Source of the DNA: Pseudomonas grandcourensis
GTDB taxonomy: Bacteria > Pseudomonadota > Gammaproteobacteria > Pseudomonadales > Pseudomonadaceae
Direction of reading: 5' to 3'
DNA length: 64,000 nt
NCBI RefSeq assembly: GCF_039909015.1
Contig: NZ_CP150919.1
Coordinates: 4,068,501-4,132,500 of the forward strand
Every line of letters begins with the position of its first letter. Positions within the stretch are counted from its first letter, which is position 1. Both the position numbers and the translations under genes were made by a program. Below the pieces are notes generated by a model, which searched no databases, had not been told where the DNA came from, and saw nothing but the letters and a program-made list of their open reading frames with translations. Of the stretch, positions 16,794-25,208 are shown in pieces.

Positions 16794-18654
16794 TCCAATC
16801 GCCGGCAAAGCCTTGAGCGATATCGAAATTGAAGAAATGCTGGCCAAAAAGGCCCTCGACCGCAGCATGTTCAGTCGGCTGTTGCCGTTGTTGAAACCGA
16901 TTCGCCGGCACATTCTTGGGGTCATCGGCATTGAGCTTTTGCTGGTATTCACTGTGTTCCTGCGCCCTTGGTTCGTCCGTGAACTGCTCGACCGCGGGCT
17001 GATTCAACAGAGCGATCACTGGTTGCTCGATGAGCGCCTGGTACTCTGGCTCGGCCTGGGATTGGCGGCCAGTTGGCTTGGGCGTTTCCTGCTCGCCGGG
17101 GTCTCGCAGTTCGTGGCCGGCAGTGCGGCGATCCGGGTGTTGAATGACCTGCGGGTGCGAGTGTTTGCACATGTCCAGAGCTTGAGCGTCAGTTATTTCG
17201 ACCGGACCAAGGCTGGACGGATCATTTCCCGAGTCGACCGTGATGTCGATGCCCTTGAACCGCTGTTGATTCAGGGGCCACCGGAGTTGCTGGGCGCGCT
17301 GCTGCGCTGCGGGCTGGCCTCGGTGATGCTGTGGCGAATCGATCCGCGATTTTTTCTCAGCCTCGCTGCGACGGTGCCGTTGCTGGTGCTGGCGACCTGG
17401 AGTTTCAAACGCATCTCCCAGCGCAACTGGGCCAGGGTCGCCGAGAACCGCAGCCGCTTCACCGCGCATCTGGTGGAGAGCGTCAGCGGCGCGCGCATGT
17501 TGCAGCAGTGTGCGCAACAGGCACCGAACCTGCGGCGCTATCGCGGCCTGCTGGATGACTTCAATCAGGCGCTGATCCGCGGCAGCCTGCGGTCTGGCTG
17601 GTTCGCTCCATTTACCGCGCTGCTCAGCTCGGCCGGCATGGCAGTGCTGTTGCTGGTGGGCGCGTACGGTCTGGCGCAGGTGGATGTGACTGTGGGCCAG
17701 ATCGCGGAGAGTCTGTTTTATGTATTCCTGTTCCTCGGGCCATTGCAGGAGCTATCGGACCTGTTCGAGCGCTACGCCACCGGTTCGGCTTCGGCGCAAC
17801 GAATCTTCCTGTTGCTCGACACTCGTGCGCAAATCAACGACAGCGCCACACCGCACCGCGTGGGCAGAGCCCGCGGCGAAGTGAGCTTTGAACAGGCGCG
17901 CTTCAGCTACGATGCCAACAGTTCGACGCCGGTGATCAACGACCTTGACCTGCACATTCCTGCCGGTGAAGTGCTGGCGATTGTCGGCCCCTCGGGCCAT
18001 GGCAAAAGCACGCTGGTGCAGTTGCTGACACGCTTCTACGAGGTGCAATCGGGAGCTGTCAGGCTGGACGGCATTGATGTTCGCAACCTGACCCAGCATG
18101 AACTGCGGCGCAATGTCGGCGTGGTCCTGCAGGACAATGTGTTGTTCAGCGGCAGTATTCTCGACAACCTGCGCCTGGCCTCTCCCCACGCCGATGACGC
18201 GAGCCTGATTGCGGCGGCCCGGGAGTTGGGTGCGGACGAGGTGCTGGAGCGCCTGCCGCACCAATACCAGACCGAAGTCGGACCACTGGGCGGGCACCTG
18301 AGCCATGGCCAGCGACAATTGGTCTGCCTGGTGCGCGCCTACCTCGCGGACCCTGCGGTACTGGTGCTGGACGAAGCGACCTCGGCCGTCGACATCCATA
18401 CCGAGCGCCGCATCCAGCGGGCGTTTCGCCGGCTTTGCGAAGGTCGCACGGCCATCATCATCGCCCATCGCCTGGCAACCATCCGCGATGCCGATCGCAT
18501 TGCGGTCATCCGCCACGGTCGCCTGGTCGAACAAGGCCATCACCGCCAATTGATCGATCAGGGTGGCGCTTATGCGGCGCTGTACCAGACCTACCTGCGC
18601 AGTGCCGAAGCAGGTGCCTCGATTGACGACATCGTCGCCACAGCACCCGCGTAA
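16786..18654 (+). CDS. Heterodimeric ABC exporter subunit with intact catalytic glutamate
   Basis: A 622-residue half-transporter partner of the preceding gene product. Membrane domain spans about residues 40-330; the C-terminal NBD has Walker A GPSGHGKS, Walker B VLVLDEATSAVD with catalytic Glu, and an intact H-loop (IIAHRLAT). Its signature is altered to LSHGQRQL instead of LSGGQ. Thus its Walker motifs pair with the intact signature of the partner to form one working ATP site, while the other site is degenerate. An N-terminal extension (about 35 residues, ALSDIEIEEMLAKKALDRSMF) precedes the first helix. Start overlaps the upstream stop by 8 nt, indicating coupled translation. Followed by REPs and then a sulfur-monooxygenase operon. 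Confidence 0.9.
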   Translation: MANPIAGKALSDIEIEEMLAKKALDRSMFSRLLPLLKPIRRHILGVIGIELLLVFTVFLRPWFVRELLDRGLIQQSDHWLLDERLVLWLGLGLAASWLGRFLLAGVSQFVAGSAAIRVLNDLRVRVFAHVQSLSVSYFDRTKAGRIISRVDRDVDALEPLLIQGPPELLGALLRCGLASVMLWRIDPRFFLSLAATVPLLVLATWSFKRISQRNWARVAENRSRFTAHLVESVSGARMLQQCAQQAPNLRRYRGLLDDFNQALIRGSLRSGWFAPFTALLSSAGMAVLLLVGAYGLAQVDVTVGQIAESLFYVFLFLGPLQELSDLFERYATGSASAQRIFLLLDTRAQINDSATPHRVGRARGEVSFEQARFSYDANSSTPVINDLDLHIPAGEVLAIVGPSGHGKSTLVQLLTRFYEVQSGAVRLDGIDVRNLTQHELRRNVGVVLQDNVLFSGSILDNLRLASPHADDASLIAAARELGADEVLERLPHQYQTEVGPLGGHLSHGQRQLVCLVRAYLADPAVLVLDEATSAVDIHTERRIQRAFRRLCEGRTAIIIAHRLATIRDADRIAVIRHGRLVEQGHHRQLIDQGGAYAALYQTYLRSAEAGASIDDIVATAPA

Positions 18655-18661
18655 TCAAGAC

Positions 18662-18739
18662 CGCTATCGCCGGCAAGCCGGCTCCTACAGAATCCCGGAC
18701 AACACCCCCCCCTGTAGGAGCTGGCTTGCCAGCGATGGC
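18662..18739. repeat. Inverted pair of REP elements
   Basis: Two opposed REP copies follow the exporter stop codon. The remaining gap up to 18968 holds a sigma-54-type promoter and no recognised gene. Confidence 0.85.
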
Positions 18740-18888
18740 AATCTCCAGAACACCATCAAAACCCACCTGCTGCACCCCGAACAACCATTGCTGACGGACT
18801 GCTGCTACAGAAGCAGCCCGAACCTCCCCCCTCACTCCTTCCTCGTCAAACCCCCGGCCCTGCTGGCCAAAACCCGGCGTGCCGAGCA

Positions 18889-18904
18889 TGGCATGTCCGT
18901 TGCA
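18889..18904 (+). promoter_or_regulatory. Candidate sigma-54 promoter for the SsuD/DszB operon
   Basis: TGGCATGTCCGTTGCA matches the sigma-54 consensus (TGGCAYG-N4-TTGCA) at every conserved position, with GG and GC 10 nt apart. It lies about 65 nt upstream of the ATG at 18969. Confidence 0.75.
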
Positions 18905-18968
18905 ATCCCCCTGACAAGACAGCCTCGCACCTGCGCGACCTAGCGCGTACTTGAATCAGGAGCAACCC

Positions 18969-20129
18969 ATGAGCACTGAGTTTTTCTGGCGCCTGCCACT
19001 GGGCACCGACGGCCCGCAACTGACCACCGACAAACACAACCGCGGTAATCCGCACTATCGCCCGGGCAACATCGCCCCGGGACGACTGCCCAATGGCGAA
19101 CCGGACGACTTCACCTACATCGACTACATCGCCCAGGTCGCGAAAGCCGCAGAACTGGCAGGTTTCGAAGGCGCCTTGTTGCCCACCGGCCCGGAGCCAT
19201 GGATTGCCGCAGCCGCCCTGGCCCGGGAAACCCGCCGCATCAAATTCCTGATCGCGTTCCAGGCGACCTGGACCCTGCCGGCCTACGCGGCGCAACAAGC
19301 GGCGATCCTGCAGAACCTCAGCCGCGGTCGCCTGGAATGGAACATCATCACCGGTGGCAATCCGGCCAGCCAGCGGGCCAACGGCGACTTCCTCGAACAC
19401 GATTTGCGCTACAAACGCACAGGTGAGTTCCTCGACATCATCCAGGGGCTTTGGCAAAACGAACGCTTCTCCTACGAAGGCGATATCTACCAACTGGAGA
19501 ACGGTGCCCTGCCCCACGGCCTGCAAAACGAGCGCAAGCCCGGGGTGTACTTCTCCGGATTCTCCGACGCCGCCCTTGATGTAGCCGCCAGACACGCCGA
19601 CGTCTACCTGAACTGGGCCGAGCCCATCGACAAGCTCAAGCCGCATATCGATCGGGTACGTGAACTGGCGGACAAGCAGGGACGCAGCGTGCGCTTTGGT
19701 CTGCGTGTCGACCTGTTCGCCCGGGAAACCGAAGAGCTGGCGTGGAAAGACTTGCGTCGTCAGTTCGACAAACTCGAAGGCAAGAGCAGCGTGGTCGCCA
19801 AGGGCTTCACCAGCGGCTCCGACTCGGTAGGTGGCGCACGGCAAACCGCCTACCACCAGAACATCGACCGCTTCGACGACCTGATCATCGGCCCGAACCT
19901 GTGGGCCGGCTTCGCCAAAGCCAAACCGGGGCCAACCGTGGGCCTGGTGGGCAGCCACCAGAACATTGCCGAACGCCTGGTGGAGTACCGCGATGCCGGT
20001 TTCTCGACCTTCATCCTGGCAGGCAATCCTCACCTGGAAGAAGCCCTGCGTATCGGCCAGGAGGTACTGCCACTGGTGCACCAACGTCCTGCCGTACAAC
20101 CGGCAACTCACTTGAAGGCCAGCGCCTGA
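18969..20129 (+). CDS. LLM-class flavin-dependent alkanesulfonate-type monooxygenase
   Basis: A 386-residue SsuD-like enzyme using FMNH2 and O2. Family blocks include GFEGALLPTGPEPWIAAAALARETRRIKFLIAFQ, LSRGRLEWNIITGGNPASQRANGDFLEHDLRYKRTGEFLDIIQGLW, and C-terminal LIIGPNLWAGFAKAKPGPTVGLVGS with YRDAGFSTFILAGNPHLEEA, all typical of alkanesulfonate monooxygenases. The ATG at 18969 follows CAGGAGCAACCC. It heads a three-gene operon with two DszB-like genes (20150 and 21239) behind a strong candidate sigma-54 promoter. The monooxygenase plus desulfinase-like pairing suggests oxidation of a C-S compound to a sulfinate or sulfite and its cleavage, by analogy with DszA-DszB. Substrate unknown. Confidence 0.92.
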   Translation: MSTEFFWRLPLGTDGPQLTTDKHNRGNPHYRPGNIAPGRLPNGEPDDFTYIDYIAQVAKAAELAGFEGALLPTGPEPWIAAAALARETRRIKFLIAFQATWTLPAYAAQQAAILQNLSRGRLEWNIITGGNPASQRANGDFLEHDLRYKRTGEFLDIIQGLWQNERFSYEGDIYQLENGALPHGLQNERKPGVYFSGFSDAALDVAARHADVYLNWAEPIDKLKPHIDRVRELADKQGRSVRFGLRVDLFARETEELAWKDLRRQFDKLEGKSSVVAKGFTSGSDSVGGARQTAYHQNIDRFDDLIIGPNLWAGFAKAKPGPTVGLVGSHQNIAERLVEYRDAGFSTFILAGNPHLEEALRIGQEVLPLVHQRPAVQPATHLKASA

Positions 20130-20149
20130 GCGCTGCGGGAGAATCATTG

Positions 20150-21202
20150 ATGACTCAACCTCTGGACACCCTTTGGTACACCCGCTGCCCGGTCCCCACC
20201 GGGCTAGGCATCGCCGTGCAAAAAGGCTGGCTGCAAGACACCGTTGGCGCATTGGGTACGCAAGTGCAGTCGCTGCGCGAATCCACCGACAAGGCCGTGC
20301 GTGAATCGCACTTCGATCACACACTGCGCAACTCGGTGCGTCACGGCGGCAACATCCCGGCCATCTGGGCCAGGGCCCAGGGTCGGGAAACCCGGGTCAT
20401 TGGCCTGTCCTGGGCCGATGAAGTGCAACTGATCCTGACCCTTCCCGACAGCGGCATCAAAACCGTCAAGGACCTCAAGGGACGCCGTTTCGGCTTGCCC
20501 GACTGGGCCGGCGCGCAAATAGACTTCACCCGTGCCCAGGCCCTGCGCGGGCTGGAAAACGCCCTGATACTGGAAGGCCTGCAGGTCGGCGATGTGCAGC
20601 TGGTGAACTTTCGTTATGAAGGCACGTTCAGCGATCCGCAGGTCAGCACCGTGAACGGCACGCCGGTCAGTGCGCAACAGGTCGAGGGGCGCAACCTGGA
20701 ATTGGTGGGTCTGCTGCGCGGCGAGGTCGATGCAATCTTCCTCAAAGGCGCCAGCGCCGCCCGGCAGGCCCATGAGTTCGGCCTGCACACCGTCATCGAC
20801 ACCGGCTCGCATCCCGAACCACTGATTCGCAGCAACAATGGCACCCCTCGCACGCTGGCAGTGGACCTTAACCTGCTGGACAACCACTTCGATGTCGCCA
20901 CCGGCATTCTCGATTCCGTACGACGCGCCGAACATTGGGCCCACACCCATCCGGAAGACACCCGCCGCTACCTGGCCCGGGAAACCAACAGCAGCGAGTA
21001 CTGGGTCAGCGCCGCGTATGGCAACGATGCTCATCTGCGCTTGCGCACCGAACTGGATGAGCAGGCCATCGACGCCCTGCAGGACTTCACACACTTCCTG
21101 CATCGCTGGCGCTTCATCCCGAAAAGCTTCGACGTGCGCGACTGGATCGATCCTCGACCGCTGGACGCGTTGCTGCAAACACCTACCGCACTGGCAGGCT
21201 AA
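20150..21202 (+). CDS. DszB-like desulfinase / SsuA-fold protein, copy 2 (intact Cys)
   Basis: A 350-residue protein without signal peptide. It carries the DszB catalytic triad positions: Cys13 in TRCPVPTG, His54 in ESHFDH and Arg64 in VRHGG, with the same 10-residue His-Arg spacing as DszB His60-Arg70. Further SsuA/DszB-like blocks are LKGRRFGLPDW, LLRGEVDAIFLKGASAA and NNGTPRTLAVD. A desulfinase would split a sulfinate into sulfite and an organic product. It starts 20 nt after the monooxygenase gene. It is close in sequence to the product of the next gene, indicating tandem duplication, and more distant from copy 1 at 12161. Possible alternative: a cytosolic ligand-binding protein. Confidence 0.82.
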   Translation: MTQPLDTLWYTRCPVPTGLGIAVQKGWLQDTVGALGTQVQSLRESTDKAVRESHFDHTLRNSVRHGGNIPAIWARAQGRETRVIGLSWADEVQLILTLPDSGIKTVKDLKGRRFGLPDWAGAQIDFTRAQALRGLENALILEGLQVGDVQLVNFRYEGTFSDPQVSTVNGTPVSAQQVEGRNLELVGLLRGEVDAIFLKGASAARQAHEFGLHTVIDTGSHPEPLIRSNNGTPRTLAVDLNLLDNHFDVATGILDSVRRAEHWAHTHPEDTRRYLARETNSSEYWVSAAYGNDAHLRLRTELDEQAIDALQDFTHFLHRWRFIPKSFDVRDWIDPRPLDALLQTPTALAG

Positions 21203-21238
21203 CCCGCCAGGTTTCATGGATCGGCACTGAAGGACTTT

Positions 21239-22297
21239 ATGAGCAAACCACTCGATACGCTTTGGTACACCCATAGCCCTGTTCCCACGGGCCTTGGCAT
21301 CGCCGTGCAATCCGGTCGACTGGCGCAAGCCTTTGCGCCGTTCGGCACGAATATCCAGTCACTGCGCGAGTCCAGTGAGCGGGAAGTTCGCGAAGCCCAT
21401 TACGACCATCACCTGAAAAACTCGGTACGTCACGGCGGCAACATCCCGGCCATCTGGGCCTATGCCAGCGGCGTACAGACCCGGGTCCTGGGGCTGTCCT
21501 GGAGCGACGAGGTGCAACTGATCCTGACCACCGCGGAATCCGGTGTGAAGAGCATTCGTGACCTGAAGAACCGCCGCTTCGGGTTGCCGAAATGGGCCAA
21601 CGTGCAGATCGACTTCACTCGCGCCCAGGCCCTGCGCGGTCTGGAAAACGCCCTCAAGCTCGAAGGCCTGGAGGTGTCTGATGTCGAGTTGGTGGACTAC
21701 CCCTATGGCGGCACCTACAGCGACGATCAAAAACAGCATGTCTACGGCTCGGAAGTCAGCCTCGATGTCACGCGCGTCAGCCGCCGCAACAACGAACTGA
21801 TCGGATTGTTGCGCGGCGACATCGATGCGATTTTTCTCAAGGGCGCGCACGCCGTGCACCTGGCCAACGAATTCGGTTTGCAGGTGGTCGTCGATACCGG
21901 TTCTCACCCCGACCCGCTGATTCGCTCGAACAACGGCACGCCACGGACCCTGACCGTGGACACTCACCTGCTGCATGAGCATTTCGACGCCAGCGTGAAT
22001 ATCGTTGATACCGTGCTGCGCACCGAGCAATGGGCCTGGGCCAATCCCGACGAAACCCGGCGTTTTCTGGCCCGGGAACTCAACACCAGCGAGTACTGGG
22101 TCGCCGCCGCGTACGGTGAAGACGCCCATCGGCGCTTGCGCACGACACTGGATGCACGATCCATTGAAGCGCTGCAGGATTTCACCGATTTCCTGCATCG
22201 CTGGGACTTCATTCCGCGGCGTTTCGATGTGCGTGACTGGATCGATTTCAGTGTGCTGGAGAAGGTCATTGGTTCCACGTCACGACTGGCGGTTTGA
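21239..22297 (+). CDS. DszB-like protein, copy 3, catalytic Cys replaced by Ser
   Basis: A 352-residue tandem paralogue of the preceding protein, also lacking a signal peptide. Alignment by eye is nearly colinear (LDTLWYTxxPVPTGLGIAVQ, NSVRHGGNIPAIWA, DFTRAQALRGLENAL). The position of DszB Cys27 is Ser13 here (THSPVPTG, codon AGC at 21275-21277), while His54 and Arg64 are kept. In DszB the C27S change abolishes desulfinase activity while substrate still binds, so this copy is predicted to bind but not cleave. It might be a decoy, sensor or regulatory subunit, or have a different chemistry. It starts 36 nt after copy 2 and ends the operon. Confidence 0.82.
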   Translation: MSKPLDTLWYTHSPVPTGLGIAVQSGRLAQAFAPFGTNIQSLRESSEREVREAHYDHHLKNSVRHGGNIPAIWAYASGVQTRVLGLSWSDEVQLILTTAESGVKSIRDLKNRRFGLPKWANVQIDFTRAQALRGLENALKLEGLEVSDVELVDYPYGGTYSDDQKQHVYGSEVSLDVTRVSRRNNELIGLLRGDIDAIFLKGAHAVHLANEFGLQVVVDTGSHPDPLIRSNNGTPRTLTVDTHLLHEHFDASVNIVDTVLRTEQWAWANPDETRRFLARELNTSEYWVAAAYGEDAHRRLRTTLDARSIEALQDFTDFLHRWDFIPRRFDVRDWIDFSVLEKVIGSTSRLAV

Positions 22298-22316
22298 GAT
22301 TTTTCAGCGCCTGTGA

Positions 22317-22350
22317 GGACGCCATCGCCGGCAAGCCGGCGATGGCGTCC
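22317..22350. repeat. REP palindrome, 16-bp perfect arms
   Basis: The arms GGACGCCATCGCCGGC and complement flank an AA loop just after the end of the DszB operon. Between 22351 and the next gene at 22627 the only recognised element is the promoter at 22573. Confidence 0.85.
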
Positions 22351-22572
22351 GCAAGGCCAACGGATTGTTGGCCAGGCAACACTCCCTCACTCAACTCCTG
22401 CTTCTCCAGCAACACCCGCCAAGCAACTTCTGCTGAATGCCTGACAGGCACTTCTCAGGAGACTTGATCCAACTAACAAACTCATAAAAAATCAGCTGAA
22501 CGCACAACTTACTCGCACAATAAATCCCTTATTTTCAACATCTTGATAAAACTATCCGCGCAAAAAAGCACT

Positions 22573-22588
22573 TGGCACGATCTCTGCT
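22573..22588 (+). promoter_or_regulatory. Candidate sigma-54 promoter for a TonB receptor gene
   Basis: TGGCACGATCTCTGCT: the -24 half is a perfect TGGCACG and the -12 half is CTGCT, with GG and GC 10 nt apart. It is about 39 nt upstream of the ATG at 22627. Confidence 0.7.
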
Positions 22589-22626
22589 CAAGCCCCACTA
22601 GTGAAACTTTCCTGGGGGAGACTTAA

Positions 22627-24897
22627 ATGCATAAACTTAATCCAATCACCAAAAGTATCTGGCTAACCTTGTTACTCGCCGGGGGCGGCGTCAGCGAGGG
22701 TTTGCTCGCAGCAGAAACGACAGAAACCGACAGCAGCAAAACGGCTGCGGAGCCTTCGCTCAAAACCGTTACCGTCACCGCGCAACACCGGGAGGAAACC
22801 CTGCAAGAGATTCCGGTGGCGGTATCGGCGATACAGGGCACCAGCCTGGTAGCCGACGGCGTGCGCAATATGGGCGACATCACCACATTCGTTCCCAACA
22901 CTTCAGCGAAAAACCCGGACGGCGATGGCCGCCCACGTTGGTACATCCGTGGTCTCGGTACCGGTGATACGGGCGCAGCCACCGTTTTCCCGGTGGGGAT
23001 CTACGCCGATGACGTCTACCTCAATGCACCGGTTGCCGGCGGCGGGCCGCTGTTCGACCTCGAGCGCATCGAAATTCTGCGGGGGCCGCAAGGTACGCTA
23101 TACGGCAAGAACACCACCGCAGGTGCCGTGAACGTCATCTCGAAAAAACCAACCTTCGACACAGACGGCTTCGGCACGATCGGGTTTGGCACCAAGAACG
23201 AACGCATCGTCAGCGGCGCTCTGGGGGGAGCGCTGGTGGATGAAAAACTCGCGGCGCGGGTCGCGCTGTATTCCGAAGAACGTGACGGCTACCAGAAGAA
23301 CCTGGTGGACGACAACACCTATGGCGACGTCAACAAGAAAGCCGTACGCCTGCAGTTTCTTGCTCAGATAAATGACGATCTCGAGGCACTGCTCAAGGTC
23401 CACAGCCGCGAATTCAAAGGCGACGGCAGCAACGGTTCGCTCGCGGTCGGGCGTTATTACAACGTCGGCTACGAAAGACCTCGCGGGCGCGATATCGCAA
23501 TCAATGTCAATGAAGACTCCAAGCTCAATCACGACGGCACTTCGCTGACTCTGAACTGGCACCTGGGTGACTACACCCTGACCTCCATCAGCGCCTATGA
23601 CTACATTCGCAACCAGGCGACCAGCGACGCCGACTACACGCCTTATGAAGTCAACGGTGCAGCGATTTCCGACAATAAATACGCTCAATACTCCCAGGAG
23701 CTGCGCCTGGCATCGCCGCAGCAGGAAACCCTGCGCTGGCTGCTGGGCGCGCATTACTTCCATGAAGACCTCGACAGCTCTGCCCAACGCATTGTCACAC
23801 CCGGCCCGACACCTAACGGTACCGGCTCCAACCAGATTGGCGGCGTCACTGATTTTCGTGATCTGAGCTATGACCACAAGACCGACAGCTACGCGCTGTT
23901 CGGCAACCTGACCTACGACTTCACCGAGGATTTCAGCGTGACCGGCGGTCTGCGCTGGACCCAGGAAAAGAAAGACATCGACCTCGACCTGACGCAACTG
24001 ACCCGCATCACGGCCAACGGCCCGCTGGTGCCGCTGCGTGGCGTCGGCACCAACGGCAATCGTCAGGAAGACAAGACCTGGGACGCCTGGACCTATGACC
24101 TGACGCCGGAATACCGGATCAACGATAACGTCCGGGTGTTCTTCCGTTACGCCCATGGCTTCCGTTCCGGCGGTTTCAATACCGGCTTGTCCACCAGCCT
24201 TTCACAGCTGACCACGGTCGACCCGGAACAACTCGACGCCTACGAGATCGGCCTCAAATCCGAGTGGTTCGATCATCGCCTGACCGCCAACGCCAACATC
24301 TTCTACTACGACTATTCGGATATTCAGGTGAACCTGCTGACGGTCAACAACGGGGTGCTGACCACCGCATTGACCAACGGCGCCAAGGGTACGGTCAAGG
24401 GCGCCGAGCTGGAACTCGAAGCCCAGCCGACCGACTACCTGCACCTGCGTGCCGCGGTATCGTTCCTCGACACCGAATACACCGACTTCAAGAACACCAA
24501 CCCCAACACAGGGGTGGTCACTGGTGACTACAGCGGCAACAGCTTCGTGCGCTCACCGCGCAACGTGGTGGCGCTCGGTGGCGATTACACCTTTCCACTG
24601 GAAATCGGTGGCAAGTTGGTGGCTGGTGGCGATGTAAGTTTCCGCGACAAGGAATACTTCCTCGCCGACCGCCAGAGCAGCGCCGACAAGACACTCAGCC
24701 AGGCGCACTACACCCTGGCCAATACTCGCCTGACCTGGTTCAGCCCGGATGAAAAACTCAGCGTGACCGGGTTTGTGAACAACGTCACCGACCGCCGCTA
24801 CCAGGTACACGGTCGTCCGAACGGCACCCTGGGCCAATACGTGATCACCTACGGTGACCCGCGTACCGTCGGCCTGAGCGTGACCAGTCGCTTCTGA
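22627..24897 (+). CDS. TonB-dependent outer-membrane receptor
   Basis: A 756-residue outer-membrane receptor. The signal peptide is about residues 1-29 (ends GLLAAE). A TonB-box-like VTVTAQHREETLQEIPVAVSA follows, then a plug (FVPNTSAKNPDGDGRPRWYIRGLG, LERIEILRGPQGTLYGKNTTAGAVNVISKKP) and a beta-barrel with C-terminal GLSVTSRF. This plug form is found in receptors for varied organic molecules, not only siderophores. No signalling domain. The gene lies alone behind a candidate sigma-54 promoter next to the SsuD/DszB operon, which suggests a sulfur-starvation role instead of an iron role; no clear Fur box was seen upstream. A GGGGGA ribosome-binding site precedes the ATG. Confidence 0.93.
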   Translation: MHKLNPITKSIWLTLLLAGGGVSEGLLAAETTETDSSKTAAEPSLKTVTVTAQHREETLQEIPVAVSAIQGTSLVADGVRNMGDITTFVPNTSAKNPDGDGRPRWYIRGLGTGDTGAATVFPVGIYADDVYLNAPVAGGGPLFDLERIEILRGPQGTLYGKNTTAGAVNVISKKPTFDTDGFGTIGFGTKNERIVSGALGGALVDEKLAARVALYSEERDGYQKNLVDDNTYGDVNKKAVRLQFLAQINDDLEALLKVHSREFKGDGSNGSLAVGRYYNVGYERPRGRDIAINVNEDSKLNHDGTSLTLNWHLGDYTLTSISAYDYIRNQATSDADYTPYEVNGAAISDNKYAQYSQELRLASPQQETLRWLLGAHYFHEDLDSSAQRIVTPGPTPNGTGSNQIGGVTDFRDLSYDHKTDSYALFGNLTYDFTEDFSVTGGLRWTQEKKDIDLDLTQLTRITANGPLVPLRGVGTNGNRQEDKTWDAWTYDLTPEYRINDNVRVFFRYAHGFRSGGFNTGLSTSLSQLTTVDPEQLDAYEIGLKSEWFDHRLTANANIFYYDYSDIQVNLLTVNNGVLTTALTNGAKGTVKGAELELEAQPTDYLHLRAAVSFLDTEYTDFKNTNPNTGVVTGDYSGNSFVRSPRNVVALGGDYTFPLEIGGKLVAGGDVSFRDKEYFLADRQSSADKTLSQAHYTLANTRLTWFSPDEKLSVTGFVNNVTDRRYQVHGRPNGTLGQYVITYGDPRTVGLSVTSRF

Positions 24898-24921
24898 CCC
24901 CGATACCCGGATTCACACCCC

Positions 24922-25177
24922 CTGTAGGAGCCGGCTTGCCGGCGATGAGGCCCGCAAGCCTTGCATCGCACTTGAGGCCGCCATCGCTGGCAAGCCAGCG
25001 CCTACTTAGGCCACCGATATCCATGCAGAACCCATCGATCTCCGGGCCCGCGGCATCCACCCTTAAAACCATCGATTTCCGGACCACCGATATCCACACA
25101 TTCACTGTAGGAGCCGGCTTACCGGCGATGGGGCCCGCAAGCCTTGCATCGCATCGCTGGCAAGCCAGCTCCTGCAG
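24922..25177. repeat. Cluster of four REP elements with an internal direct duplication
   Basis: REP cores occur near 24922-24948, 24977-25005, 25105-25131 and 25150-25177. A block of about 47 nt at 24924-24970 recurs at 25107-25153 with about two mismatches, and short motifs (CCACCGATATCCA; CATCGAT.TCCGG) are also repeated between them. The 311-nt gap between two receptor genes is almost filled by this array; no promoter was recognised. Confidence 0.75.
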
Positions 25178-25208
25178 GAGTCTTCATTCGTCTGGAAGGA
25201 ATTTATCC

